In this document: piece by piece, positions 30,972-40,075 of the stretch
How positions within the stretch are numbered: the stretch's first letter is position 1
How the letters are laid out: each line of letters starts with the position of its first letter
Source of the DNA: Hyphomonas johnsonii MHS-2
Lineage (GTDB): Bacteria; Pseudomonadota; Alphaproteobacteria; Caulobacterales; Hyphomonadaceae
Length of the DNA stretch: 64,000 bases
Reading direction: 5' to 3'
NCBI RefSeq assembly: GCF_000685275.1
Contig: NZ_ARYK01000001.1
Location: 682,001 to 746,000 of the forward strand
The notes under the pieces: model-generated
The model's input: only the letters and a program-made list of their open reading frames with translations
Told to the model about the DNA's origin: nothing
Databases searched by the model: none
Position numbers and translations under genes: made by a program

Positions 30972-31660
30972 TGGCCGAACCTGTCCTGGAACTTGCCGGT
31001 ATCGACCGGGTATACCGCACCGAAGCGGGGGAGCTGCACGTGCTGCGTGGCACGAACCTGCGCCTCAATGCCGGTGAACTGGTCGGCCTGGTGGGGCCGT
31101 CGGGGTCTGGCAAGTCCACGCTGCTTCACACTGCCGGCCTGCTCGAGCGGCCCGAAGCGGGCAAGGTCATGCTTGATGGCATCGACTGCCTGGCGCTTGA
31201 CGACAAGGGCCGTACGGCGATCCGGCGGGCCAAGATCGGCTTCGTCTACCAGTTCCACCACCTGCTTCCCGAGTTCAACGCGTCCGACAATATCGCGATG
31301 CCGCTGATGATTGCGGGCGTGAAGAAGAAGGCCGCGCGTGAAAAGGCCGAGCGCCTGCTGGAGGTGATGGGCCTGGCAGACCGGGGTCACCACCAGCCGG
31401 GGCAGATGTCCGGCGGTGAGCAGCAGCGTGTGGCGATCGCCCGCGCCCTGGCCAATGACCCGCGTCTCGTGATCGCGGACGAACCGACCGGCAACCTCGA
31501 CCCGATCACGACCGAGCGTGTGTTTGCCGCGCTGATCAAGATGGTCCGGGATGAGGGCGCAGCGGTCCTTGTGGCGACGCACAATTTTGCCCTGACCCAG
31601 CACATGGACCGCGTCCTGACGCTGAAAGACGGCCAATTGGTGGATTACCAGCCGGAATAA
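30971..31660 (+). CDS. lolD: Lipoprotein-releasing system ATP-binding protein
   Basis: ATPase of the LolCDE transporter. In the 229-residue protein the Walker A is GPSGSGKST, the ABC signature MSGGEQQRVAIARAL, Walker B LVIADEPTGNLD and the switch His in ATHNF. ATG 30971 shares one base with the permease stop; the longer frame starting at 30854 is only an upstream extension over lolC. A 78-base gap precedes dnaE. Confidence 0.96.
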   Translation: MAEPVLELAGIDRVYRTEAGELHVLRGTNLRLNAGELVGLVGPSGSGKSTLLHTAGLLERPEAGKVMLDGIDCLALDDKGRTAIRRAKIGFVYQFHHLLPEFNASDNIAMPLMIAGVKKKAAREKAERLLEVMGLADRGHHQPGQMSGGEQQRVAIARALANDPRLVIADEPTGNLDPITTERVFAALIKMVRDEGAAVLVATHNFALTQHMDRVLTLKDGQLVDYQPE

Positions 31661-31738
31661 GCTGTGGAAGGCTGGACATGACCGGTGGTCTGGCGTCGCT
31701 GGCAGCGGCACAGTATTCTCTCCACAGGAGAACCCCTA

Positions 31739-34700
31739 TTGCCTGAGTCGCCATTCATCCATCTTGCCGTCCGTTCCAGCTATTCGCTGCTGGAAAGCAT
31801 GATCACGCCCAAGGGTTTGAAGGGCTGGCTGCTGACGCAGGGTATGCCGGCAGTGGCTATTACGGATCGCAACAACCTGTTCGGCGCGCTGGAAGTGTCG
31901 CTCACCATGTCGGAAGCCGGCATCCAGCCCATCATGGCCTGCTGCTTCGACCTGACCGATGGCGGCCACCGGAGCGACACCAGCCGGGTCTCGCTCTATG
32001 CGCAGGATGAAACGGGGTACAAACGGCTGATGTACCTGTCGTCGCGGGCCTACCTCGATGCAGATGACGGCGTTCCCAGGCTTCACCGCGACCTGCTTCT
32101 GGAAAAGACCGACGGCCTGATCGTTCTGACCGGGGGCGCAGAGGGCGAGACGGCGCGCCACCTGCTGAAAGGCCGGGTCGCCGACGCGCGAACCGAGCTT
32201 TCCACTCTGGCTGGCGCCTATCCCGGCCGCTGCTATGTGGAAATCACGCGCCACGGCACGCCTGAAGAGGTGGCAACAGAGCCTGGCCTGATCGACCTCG
32301 CCTACGAGCTCGGCCTGCCACTGGTCGCGACGCATGATGCCCGTTTCATGCAGGCGGCCGATGCCGGCGCGCATGACGCCTTGATGTGCATCGCGAATGG
32401 CCAATACCTCGGCCAGGAAGACCGCAAGAAGGTCAGTCCGTCCCAATACCTCAAGACGCCATCGGAAATGGCGCTCCTGTTCGCCGACCTTCCGGAAGCA
32501 CTGGCCAATACGACCGAGATCGCCCGGCGCTGTTCCGTGCGATCTGTTACGCGTGATCCGATCCTGCCCTCGTTCAGCAATGCGGGCCGGTCCGAGATTG
32601 AAGAGCTGAGGGAACAGGCGACCGAAGGGCTGGAAGGCCGCCTCGCAGCCGCCAGCAAGCTCTACGCGGAGCGTGACGCCTATTTCAAACGCCTTGACTA
32701 CGAACTCGGCGTGATCGAGCGGATGGGGTTTCCCGGCTACTTCCTGATCGTTTCCGACTTCATCAAGTGGGCGAAGGAACAGGGCATTCCGGTCGGACCG
32801 GGCAGGGGGTCGGGCGCCGGCTCGCTGGTGGCCTGGTCGCTCTTGATCACCGATCTCGATCCGCTGCGCTTCGACCTCCTGTTCGAGCGCTTCCTGAACC
32901 CGGAACGTGTGTCGATGCCCGACTTCGACATCGACTTCTGCCAGGAGCGTCGTCACGAAGTCATCCGCTATGTCCGCGACAAATATGGCGCCGAAAGTGT
33001 CGCCATGATCATCACGTTCGGCACGCTGCAGGCGAAGGCCGTGGTGCGCGATGTCGGCCGCGTGATGCAGATGCCGTATTTCCAGGTCGATCGGCTCGCA
33101 AAACTGATCCCGTTCAATCCTGCCAAGCCGCCGAAGCTGCAGGAAGCGATCGACGACGAGCCGAAGTTCGATGACGAGATTACCGAAGACCCTCGCGTCG
33201 GAGAATTGATCAAGATCGCGCTGGCGCTGGAAGGGCTATACCGGAACGCTGGCACCCACGCAGCGGGCGTGGTGATCGCCGACCGGCCCCTGGTCGAAAT
33301 CGCTCCGCTCTACCACGATCCGCGCGCCGACCTGCCCGCATCGCAGTTCAACATGAAATATGCCGAGATGGCGGGTCTCGTGAAGTTCGACTTCCTCGGC
33401 CTCAAGACGCTGACGGTGATCGACCGTGCGCTGAAGCTGATCCGGCGTGACGGGAGGGACGTTGGTCCTGAATGGGAAGGGCTCGACGACCAGGCAACCT
33501 ACGACCTGATGGCCAGTGGTGACACGCTCGGCGTGTTCCAGCTGGAAGGCGCTGGCATGCGCGACACGCTGCGCAAGGTGCGCCCGAACAATATCGAAGA
33601 CGTGATCGCCATCATCTCGCTCTACCGGCCAGGGCCGATGGAGAACATTCCGGTCTATGTGCAGGGCAAGGAGAACCCGGAAGGCGTGCAATACGCGCAC
33701 CCCGACCTGAAGCCCGTGCTGGAAGCCACATATGGCGTGCCTGTCTATCAGGAACAGGTCATGCGGATGGCGCAGGAGATCGCTGGCTATTCGCTCGGCG
33801 AAGCCGACTTGCTGCGCCGTGCGATGGGCAAGAAGAAGATTGAGGAGATGGTCGCGCAGCGCAAGCGCTTCGTTGAAGGGGCGGCCGCGACCAAGCAGAT
33901 GGACGAACCACTTGCGAACGAAATCTTCGATACGATGGAGAAGTTTGCCGGCTACGGTTTCAACAAGTCACACGCGGCGGCCTACGCGCTGATCGGGTAT
34001 CAGACCGGCTACCTGAAATGCCATTTCCCGGTCGAGTTCCTCGCCGCATCCATGAGCCTGGACCTGGGCAACACGGACAAGCTGGCCGCCTTTTTCCAGG
34101 AAGCCCGACGCCTCAAGATCCCGGTCCTGGCGCCTGACGTGAACACATCGACGGCAGATTTCGACGTGCGCGATGGCGCGATCGTGTATGCGCTCGGGGC
34201 CCTGAAGGGCGTCGGGCTGGAAGCCATGCGCCATGTCGTGTCCCTGCGCGAAGCCGACGGGACGTTTGCCGACCTCTACGACTTCGCCGAACGGGTCGAC
34301 CCACGACATGTCAACAAGAAGGCATTCGAGTCCCTGGCGAAATCCGGCGCGCTGGACGGGCTTGAGCCGAACCGGGCAAGAGTGCTCGCTGCGGCCCCGA
34401 TCCTGGCCCAGATGGCGAACAAGTCAGCCGAGGACAGGCAAGGCGGGCAGGGCGGCCTGTTCGGAGAGGCCGAGCCCGCGCTGCGCCCGGCCCTGCCGCC
34501 CAGCAAGGCCTGGAACGGACAGCAGAAGCTGGACGAGGAGTTCAAGTCGATCGGGTTCTATTTCTCCGGTCACCCGCTCGATGACGTGCTCGAGGGCATT
34601 GACCGGGAGCGCGTGACCCTCGCGATCGAGATCGAGGAACGCGCAAGTGACGGCAAGCCGCTGGAAATGATCGGCGTCGTCCGGATGCGCAATGAGAAGC

Positions 34701-35161
34701 CCGCCCGCAATGGCGGCAAGTTTGCCTTCCTCACGCTGTCCGACCCGACGGGCGAGGTGGAAATGATGGTGTTTCCCGAGACACTGCAGCAGAACTACGA
34801 CCTGCTGCAGGTCGGGAATTCGGTTGCCATCACGGTTGGCGTGAAGCGGACCGGTGACGAGATCAAGCTGAACGCCGAGCGTGTCGTCCAGCTGGAATCA
34901 GCGCGGCTGTCGAAGGCGATGGGCGCCCTCAAGGTGCGCCTCGCCGTGGGCGCCAGGACGGACGATATCGTCGGCATCATCAGCCATCTGGGGCGGCTGC
35001 AGGACCATGAGCGGGGTGCGATCCTGGTCGAAATGCCACTCGAGGACGGCCGGATCGTGATCCTGCGGCTTGCTGACACCTACACGATCGGCCTGAAAGC
35101 GCAGCGCGCGCTGAAGGATGCGCCGGGCGTGGAACGTGTCGAACCGATGAAAGCGGCCTGA
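31739..35161 (+). CDS. dnaE: DNA polymerase III subunit alpha
   Basis: Catalytic subunit of the replicative polymerase, 1140 residues. The domains run PHP (1-270), palm and fingers with PGRGSGAGSLVAW and the catalytic D395 and D397 in PDFDIDF, a thumb/tau-binding region, tandem HhH, and an OB-fold (about 985-1060). The PHP motif reads HLAVRSSYS (H8, R12) and TDRNNL, lacking several metal-binding His, so PHP proofreading is unlikely. The start is TTG 31739 with AGGAG 8 bases upstream; this gives MPESPFIHL, the family N-terminus. Confidence 0.97.
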   Translation: MPESPFIHLAVRSSYSLLESMITPKGLKGWLLTQGMPAVAITDRNNLFGALEVSLTMSEAGIQPIMACCFDLTDGGHRSDTSRVSLYAQDETGYKRLMYLSSRAYLDADDGVPRLHRDLLLEKTDGLIVLTGGAEGETARHLLKGRVADARTELSTLAGAYPGRCYVEITRHGTPEEVATEPGLIDLAYELGLPLVATHDARFMQAADAGAHDALMCIANGQYLGQEDRKKVSPSQYLKTPSEMALLFADLPEALANTTEIARRCSVRSVTRDPILPSFSNAGRSEIEELREQATEGLEGRLAAASKLYAERDAYFKRLDYELGVIERMGFPGYFLIVSDFIKWAKEQGIPVGPGRGSGAGSLVAWSLLITDLDPLRFDLLFERFLNPERVSMPDFDIDFCQERRHEVIRYVRDKYGAESVAMIITFGTLQAKAVVRDVGRVMQMPYFQVDRLAKLIPFNPAKPPKLQEAIDDEPKFDDEITEDPRVGELIKIALALEGLYRNAGTHAAGVVIADRPLVEIAPLYHDPRADLPASQFNMKYAEMAGLVKFDFLGLKTLTVIDRALKLIRRDGRDVGPEWEGLDDQATYDLMASGDTLGVFQLEGAGMRDTLRKVRPNNIEDVIAIISLYRPGPMENIPVYVQGKENPEGVQYAHPDLKPVLEATYGVPVYQEQVMRMAQEIAGYSLGEADLLRRAMGKKKIEEMVAQRKRFVEGAAATKQMDEPLANEIFDTMEKFAGYGFNKSHAAAYALIGYQTGYLKCHFPVEFLAASMSLDLGNTDKLAAFFQEARRLKIPVLAPDVNTSTADFDVRDGAIVYALGALKGVGLEAMRHVVSLREADGTFADLYDFAERVDPRHVNKKAFESLAKSGALDGLEPNRARVLAAAPILAQMANKSAEDRQGGQGGLFGEAEPALRPALPPSKAWNGQQKLDEEFKSIGFYFSGHPLDDVLEGIDRERVTLAIEIEERASDGKPLEMIGVVRMRNEKPARNGGKFAFLTLSDPTGEVEMMVFPETLQQNYDLLQVGNSVAITVGVKRTGDEIKLNAERVVQLESARLSKAMGALKVRLAVGARTDDIVGIISHLGRLQDHERGAILVEMPLEDGRIVILRLADTYTIGLKAQRALKDAPGVERVEPMKAA

Positions 35162-35181
35162 CAAAAGCACATCCGTGCCGC

Positions 35182-35209
35182 TTGCCGCCGGTGCGGAATT
35201 CTGTATAAG
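35182..35209 (+). promoter_or_regulatory. rpsB: Promoter of rpsB-tsf
   Basis: TTGCCG (35182-35187), a 16-base spacer and TATAAG (35204-35209) form a sigma70-type promoter. Transcription should begin near 35216, giving a leader of about 90 bases. Confidence 0.6.
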
Positions 35210-35228
35210 CCGCCTCATCTGAAACCAT

Positions 35229-35299
35229 TTCGCGGGTGCATCCGGTGCGGAAAGCCATTTTGGCCCAACGTTCCACCTGCGAAGGCTAACCGGATGGAG
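35229..35299 (+). promoter_or_regulatory. Predicted pseudoknotted rpsB leader (S2 autoregulatory element)
   Basis: Stem P1 pairs 35229-35238 with 35274-35283 (10 bp with one G-U). Stem P2 pairs CATCCGGT at 35239-35246, inside the P1 loop, with ACCGGATG at 35289-35296, a perfect 8 bp. The last P2 base is the first G of the Shine-Dalgarno GGAG (35296-35299). A small hairpin GCCA-TTT-TGGC (35254-35264) sits in the P1 loop. Together they form an H-type pseudoknot touching the ribosome binding site. Alphaproteobacterial rpsB leaders are a known candidate RNA class (Alpha_RBS); assignment to it is my inference. Confidence 0.65.
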
Positions 35300-35306
35300 A
35301 AAATTC

Positions 35307-36128
35307 ATGGCACTACCTGACTTCACCATGCGTCAGCTGCTCGAAGCTGGCGTTCACTTCGGTCACCAGACCCACCGCTGGAATCCCCGCATGAAGCCGT
35401 ACATCTACGGCGAGCGCTCCGGCATCCACATCATGGACCTGTCCCAGACCGTCCCGTCGCTGCACCAGGCGCTCGTTTTCGTGCGCGACACGGTGGCCAA
35501 GGGCGGTCGCGTGCTGTTCGTCGGCACCAAGCGCCAGGCGTCTGATCCTGTGGCTGAAGCAGCCCAGCGCTGCGCGCAATACTACATGAACCACCGCTGG
35601 CTCGGCGGCACGCTGACCAACTGGTCGACCGTGTCGAAGTCGATCAAGCAGCTCAAGGAACTCAACGCGATGTTCGCTTCGGGTGGCGGCGAAGGCCTCA
35701 CCAAGAAGGAGCTGCTGGACCTGCAGCGCCGTCGCGACAAGCTGGAGCGTGCGCTCGGCGGTATCGCCGACATGGGCGGCCTGCCCGCAGCCATGATCGT
35801 GATCGACACGAACAAGGAATCCATCGCTGTCATGGAAGCCCGCAAGCTGGGCATCCCGGTCGTTGCCGTGCTCGACACGAACTGCGACCCGGCGGATGCC
35901 GATTACGGCTTTGCCGGCAACGATGACGCGGCCCGCGCGATCTCGCTTTACTGCAACCTGTTTGCAGATGCGGTGCTCGACGGTCTGGCAGAGTCGACAG
36001 CCGATCTCGGCGTTGATCTCGGCGCCCTCGAAGACCTCGAGGGTCTGGCTGATGCAGACGTCGCTGTTGCCGATGGCGATGCTGCGCCGGCTGCGAGCGA
36101 AAAGACGGAAGATGCAACGGGCGCCTGA
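35307..36128 (+). CDS. rpsB: 30S ribosomal protein S2
   Basis: Small-subunit protein that binds 16S rRNA late in assembly with bS1. It begins [20 protein letters not shown] and contains [20 protein letters not shown] and [18 protein letters not shown]. At 273 residues it is longer than E. coli S2, because of an acidic Ala/Asp/Glu tail from about residue 230. GGAG lies 7 bases before the ATG and is part of the predicted pseudoknot, suggesting feedback by S2. Followed by tsf, as in most bacteria. Confidence 0.98.
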   Translation: MALPDFTMRQLLEAGVHFGHQTHRWNPRMKPYIYGERSGIHIMDLSQTVPSLHQALVFVRDTVAKGGRVLFVGTKRQASDPVAEAAQRCAQYYMNHRWLGGTLTNWSTVSKSIKQLKELNAMFASGGGEGLTKKELLDLQRRRDKLERALGGIADMGGLPAAMIVIDTNKESIAVMEARKLGIPVVAVLDTNCDPADADYGFAGNDDAARAISLYCNLFADAVLDGLAESTADLGVDLGALEDLEGLADADVAVADGDAAPAASEKTEDATGA

Positions 36129-36169
36129 GCGCCTCAGGAATTGAACTTTTACACTGAAGGATATCCGTA

Positions 36170-37075
36170 ATGGCCCAGATTACTGCTGCGCTCGTCAAGC
36201 AACTGCGCGAGAAAACCGGCGCAGGCATGATGGATGCCAAGAAAGCCCTCGTCGAGAACGACGGAGACGAAGAAGCTGCGATCGAATGGTTGCGTGCCAA
36301 AGGCCTGTCCAAGGCTGCAAAGAAATCAGGCCGCACGGCCGCTGACGGCCTGGTGGCCGTCAAGGTTTCTGAAGACGGCAAGAGCGGCGCGATCGTCGAG
36401 TTGAATGCCGAGACCGACTTCGTTGCGCGCAACGAGACGTTCCAGAAGGCCGTCGCCGGCATCACTGCAGCGGCACTGGACACCGATGGGTCCGTCGCCG
36501 CCGTCGCTGCAGCGCCTGCGCCTGATGGCCAGGGCACTGTCGACGACATGATCAAGCGCCTGATCGCCAGCATCGGCGAGAACATGACCCTGCGCCGTTC
36601 GGCCAAGATCACGGCCAATGGCAAGGTGGCGTCCTATATCCACAATGCCGAGACGGCAGGCATGGGCAAGGTCGGCGTTCTTGTTGCACTCGAAGGCACG
36701 GGCGACCTCGACGATATTGGTCGCAAGATCGCGATGCACATTGCAGCGACCTCGCCGGCCGCGGCAACGACCGCCGAGCTTGATCCAGTGCTGATCGAAA
36801 CCGAGAAGCGCATCCTGACGGAACAGGCCCGTGAAAGCGGCAAGCCCGACAATATCATCGAGAACATGATCAAGGGCCGCCTGCAGAAATTCTACAAGGA
36901 AGTGGTTCTGGTCGAGCAGCCGTTCGTCATGAACCCGGACCAGACGGTCGCGGCCTATCTCAAGGATCAGGGCGCAACGCTTGTTGGCTTTGTTCACTTC
37001 AAACTGGGCGAAGGCATCGAAAAGGATGCCGACAACTTCGCTGACGAAGTTGCGTCGCTTACAAAAGGCGGCTGA
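36170..37075 (+). CDS. tsf: Elongation factor Ts
   Basis: Nucleotide exchange factor that recharges EF-Tu with GTP. The 301-residue protein shows the UBA-like N-terminal [20 protein letters not shown], the TDFVARNE motif contacting EF-Tu, and two dimerisation/core domains. It lies 41 bases after rpsB and is followed by a strong intrinsic terminator. Confidence 0.98.
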   Translation: MAQITAALVKQLREKTGAGMMDAKKALVENDGDEEAAIEWLRAKGLSKAAKKSGRTAADGLVAVKVSEDGKSGAIVELNAETDFVARNETFQKAVAGITAAALDTDGSVAAVAAAPAPDGQGTVDDMIKRLIASIGENMTLRRSAKITANGKVASYIHNAETAGMGKVGVLVALEGTGDLDDIGRKIAMHIAATSPAAATTAELDPVLIETEKRILTEQARESGKPDNIIENMIKGRLQKFYKEVVLVEQPFVMNPDQTVAAYLKDQGATLVGFVHFKLGEGIEKDADNFADEVASLTKGG

Positions 37076-37112
37076 TCCCGCTTGCCTTTCGGTCGCACTG
37101 CGGCCTTAAACA

Positions 37113-37148
37113 TCCCGGCTGCCCATGACAGGCAGCCGGGAATCTTTT
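37113..37148 (+). terminator. Intrinsic terminator after tsf
   Basis: An 11-bp perfect stem (TCCCGGCTGCC at 37113-37123 with GGCAGCCGGGA at 37131-37141) and a 7-base loop are followed by ATCTTTT. It ends the rpsB-tsf transcript, but lies only 38 bases before the pyrH start, so it could also act as an attenuator for pyrH. Confidence 0.9.
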
Positions 37149-37186
37149 AGGAGCCATGGTTGCGGCTTCCACGGACGGAGAGAGCG

Positions 37187-37942
37187 ATGCCAGGCGATGA
37201 TCCGGAAACAAGTACGCTGAAATACAAGCGGGTACTTCTCAAACTGTCCGGCGAGGCGCTGATGGGCCCCGGCCAGTTCGGCATCGACATTCCGACAATC
37301 GAACATTTTGCCCGGGCGATCGCCGATGCGCGAACGGCCGGCGCCGAAATCTGCCTTGTCATCGGCGGTGGCAACATCTTCCGCGGCATGGCAGGCGCTG
37401 CAAAAGGCATGGAGCGGGCCCAGGCCGACAGCATGGGCATGCTGGCGACCGTGATGAACGCGCTGGCCATGCAAAGCGTGCTGGAGAGCCAGGGCGTTCC
37501 AACCCGGGTCCAGTCCGCCATCGCGATGGACCAGATCTGCGAGCCCTACATCCGTCGCCGGGCGCAGCGCCACATGGAAAAGGGCAGGGTCGTGATCTTT
37601 GCCGCCGGTATCGGCAACCCGTTCTTTACAACCGACACGGGAGCGGCCCTGAGAGCCATCGAGATGAACTGCGATGCCCTGCTCAAGGGGACGCAGGTTG
37701 ACGGCGTCTACACGGCGGATCCCCGGCTCGACAGCACGGCTGCCCGGTACGAACAGGTGGCCTACCAGGAGATTCTCGCAAAAGACCTGCGCGTGATGGA
37801 TCCGTCTGCTGTCAGCCTGATGCGTGACAACAACATTCCGATTGTGGTCTTCTCCCTGAAGGAAGAAGGCTCGTTGCTGAATGTGCTGCATGGACGCGGC
37901 AAATCGACAACAATTTCGAACGAGGGAGGAGTGGCAAAATGA
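37187..37942 (+). CDS. pyrH: Uridylate kinase
   Basis: Phosphorylates UMP to UDP. The 251-residue amino-acid-kinase-fold protein has [23 protein letters not shown] and [23 protein letters not shown] 37187 is chosen because GGAG lies 6 bases upstream; the in-frame TTG at 37160 is unsupported. The terminator of tsf ends just upstream, leaving little room for a private promoter. The stop overlaps the frr ATG (ATGA), the usual pyrH-frr pairing. Confidence 0.97.
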   Translation: MPGDDPETSTLKYKRVLLKLSGEALMGPGQFGIDIPTIEHFARAIADARTAGAEICLVIGGGNIFRGMAGAAKGMERAQADSMGMLATVMNALAMQSVLESQGVPTRVQSAIAMDQICEPYIRRRAQRHMEKGRVVIFAAGIGNPFFTTDTGAALRAIEMNCDALLKGTQVDGVYTADPRLDSTAARYEQVAYQEILAKDLRVMDPSAVSLMRDNNIPIVVFSLKEEGSLLNVLHGRGKSTTISNEGGVAK

Positions 37943-38493
37943 GTTACGACAAGAAAGACCTTGAGCGTCGCATGGAAGGCGCCATCGCCGCCCTTTCAAC
38001 GGAATTCAGCGGCCTGCGCACGGGACGGGCGTCGGTGAACCTGCTGGATTCCATCCAGGTGCCTGCTTACGGATCGACCGTGCCATTGTCGCAGGTCGCG
38101 TCCGTGTCGGTCACCGACATGCGCATGCTGTCGGTCAACGTGTGGGACAAGACGGTCGTCGGGGCGACCGACCGCGCGATCCGCGAATCGGGCCTCGGCC
38201 TGAACCCCGTGATGGATGGGCAGACACTTCGGATTCCGATCCCGCCCCTGAACGAGGAACGCCGCGTCGAACTGACCAAGATCGCCGGCAAGTATGCCGA
38301 GGCAGCCAAGGTTGCCGTGCGCAATATCCGCCGCGACGGCATGGACAGCCTCAAGAAGATGGAAAAGGATAGCGAAATCAGCGAAGATCGCCTTCATAGT
38401 CTGTCCGACGAAGTCCAGAAACTGACTGATGCCTTTGTGGCCCGTGTCGACGAAGCCCTGAAGGCGAAGGAAGCGGAGATCATGCAAGTCTGA
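37939..38493 (+). CDS. frr: Ribosome-recycling factor
   Basis: Splits post-termination ribosomes together with EF-G. It is a 184-residue, L-shaped helical protein with [20 protein letters not shown] and [20 protein letters not shown], and DLKKxEKD-like [14 protein letters not shown]. It overlaps pyrH by four bases and uppS by one. Confidence 0.97.
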   Translation: MSYDKKDLERRMEGAIAALSTEFSGLRTGRASVNLLDSIQVPAYGSTVPLSQVASVSVTDMRMLSVNVWDKTVVGATDRAIRESGLGLNPVMDGQTLRIPIPPLNEERRVELTKIAGKYAEAAKVAVRNIRRDGMDSLKKMEKDSEISEDRLHSLSDEVQKLTDAFVARVDEALKAKEAEIMQV

Positions 38494-39254
38494 TGTCGCC
38501 AGTGTCCAATCCTGACGTGACCCGGGCCGGGTCCGGGCAGACGCCCGGGCTGGACCATATTGCGATCATCATGGATGGAAACGGACGCTGGGCGAAGGCG
38601 CGGGGCCTGCCCCGGGCAGCCGGACACGAGCGCGGCGTGGAAGCGCTGCGCCGTACGGTGGAAGCGGCCGGTGAACTCGGCATCCGTTACCTGACCGTCT
38701 TTTCCTTCTCCACCGAGAATTGGCGCCGGCCTGCCGCCGAAGTGAACGCCCTGTTCGGCCTGCTGAAATCGTATGTGCACCGTGACCTGTCGCGGCTGAA
38801 GCAGGAAGGTGTCCGTATCCGGGTCATCGGACAGCGCACCGGCCTGCCTGATGATGTCGCCGCACTGGTCGAAAAGGCAGAGCAGGAAACGGCGCTCAAC
38901 AACGAATTCTTCCTGACCATCGCCTTCAACTATGGCGGGCGCGAGGAAATTGCCCGCGCAGCCAGGCGCATGGCCGAAGCGGTCCAGGCCGGTACCCTTT
39001 CCGCAGACGCCATTACCGAAGAGACCGTTGGTCGTTATCTGGATACGGCATCGCTGCCTGACCCGGATCTCCTGATCCGTACCAGCGGCGAATATCGTCT
39101 CAGCAATTTCCTGCTGTGGCAGAGTGCCTATTCGGAGCTCATTTTTGCCGACGTGCTCTGGCCGGATTTCGACCGGTCCTGCCTGGAATCGGCAATCGCC
39201 ATGTATCATGAGCGTGAGCGCCGGTTCGGCGCGGTTCTTCCAGGGGCCTGCTGA
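38493..39254 (+). CDS. uppS: Undecaprenyl diphosphate synthase
   Basis: cis-Prenyltransferase making the C55 lipid carrier for peptidoglycan and O-antigen. The 253-residue protein has the catalytic D28 in IIMDGNGRWAK, the FSFSTENWRRP loop and DPDLLIRTSGEYRLSNFLLW. Coupled to frr and cdsA by one-base overlaps (TGATG). Confidence 0.97.
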   Translation: MSPVSNPDVTRAGSGQTPGLDHIAIIMDGNGRWAKARGLPRAAGHERGVEALRRTVEAAGELGIRYLTVFSFSTENWRRPAAEVNALFGLLKSYVHRDLSRLKQEGVRIRVIGQRTGLPDDVAALVEKAEQETALNNEFFLTIAFNYGGREEIARAARRMAEAVQAGTLSADAITEETVGRYLDTASLPDPDLLIRTSGEYRLSNFLLWQSAYSELIFADVLWPDFDRSCLESAIAMYHERERRFGAVLPGAC

Positions 39255-40072
39255 TGGGAGACTGGACGCCGCGAGACCGGCGTTTCTCGGAGCTTGGCCT
39301 CAGGCTCATGTCGGCCGCGATCCTGATCCCGGCAGCCTTGGCTATGGTCTGGTTTGGGGGCTGGTTCCTGGCCGTCGGGTGCTCGATCTTTGCTGCGGCG
39401 ATGGCCCGCGAATGGAGTGCCATCAGCGCGTTTCCGCGCGGGTGGTCCATGGCGGCGGCGACGGCGCTGTTCTGCCTGTCACTGCCGCTGGGTATCTTCT
39501 GGCTCAGCGGGCTTGTCCTGGCTGGCGGCCTGGTATTCTGCGCAGCGAGCGCGCCTGGCGGCGCACCGGAGCGTGGCATGGCCGTATTCGGGCTCATCTA
39601 TGTCACGGCCATGGCTGCCGGCCTGTTTTTCCTGCGTGAGGGGGACTGGGACGGCCGGTCTGCCGCGCTCTATTTCATGTCTTTCGTCTGGGCATCTGAC
39701 GCGGCCGCCTATTTTACCGGGCGGGGGCTCGGCGGGCCACGGCTGCTGCCGAAGGAAAGTCCAAACAAGACCTGGAGCGGGGCGATCGGCGCTGTCACGG
39801 CATGTGCCTTTTGCGGGCTCGCAGTGGCCGATATCCAGATGGTGTCCTTCGCGGCCTGGATTGCAGCCGGTATTGCGATTTCGATCTGCGCCCAGATCGG
39901 AGACCTGTTCGAGAGCGGGCTGAAACGGCGCTTCAAGGTCAAGGACGCAGGCACCCTGCTGCCGGGCCATGGCGGCGTGCTGGACCGCGTCGACGGTCTT
40001 GGTGCAGTTTGCATTTTCGGGTCGCTGGCACTCTATGCCATACCCGGCATTGCGGACGCACTTGGATTATAG
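39254..40072 (+). CDS. cdsA: Phosphatidate cytidylyltransferase
   Basis: Makes CDP-diacylglycerol from phosphatidic acid and CTP, the branch point of phospholipid synthesis. It is an integral membrane protein of 272 residues with about seven helices. The C-terminal CdsA signature is seen at GDLFESGLKRRFKVKDAGTL followed by PGHGGVLDRVDGLG. The N-terminal 15 residues are charged. Confidence 0.96.
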   Translation: MGDWTPRDRRFSELGLRLMSAAILIPAALAMVWFGGWFLAVGCSIFAAAMAREWSAISAFPRGWSMAAATALFCLSLPLGIFWLSGLVLAGGLVFCAASAPGGAPERGMAVFGLIYVTAMAAGLFFLREGDWDGRSAALYFMSFVWASDAAAYFTGRGLGGPRLLPKESPNKTWSGAIGAVTACAFCGLAVADIQMVSFAAWIAAGIAISICAQIGDLFESGLKRRFKVKDAGTLLPGHGGVLDRVDGLGAVCIFGSLALYAIPGIADALGL

Positions 40073-40075
40073 GCG

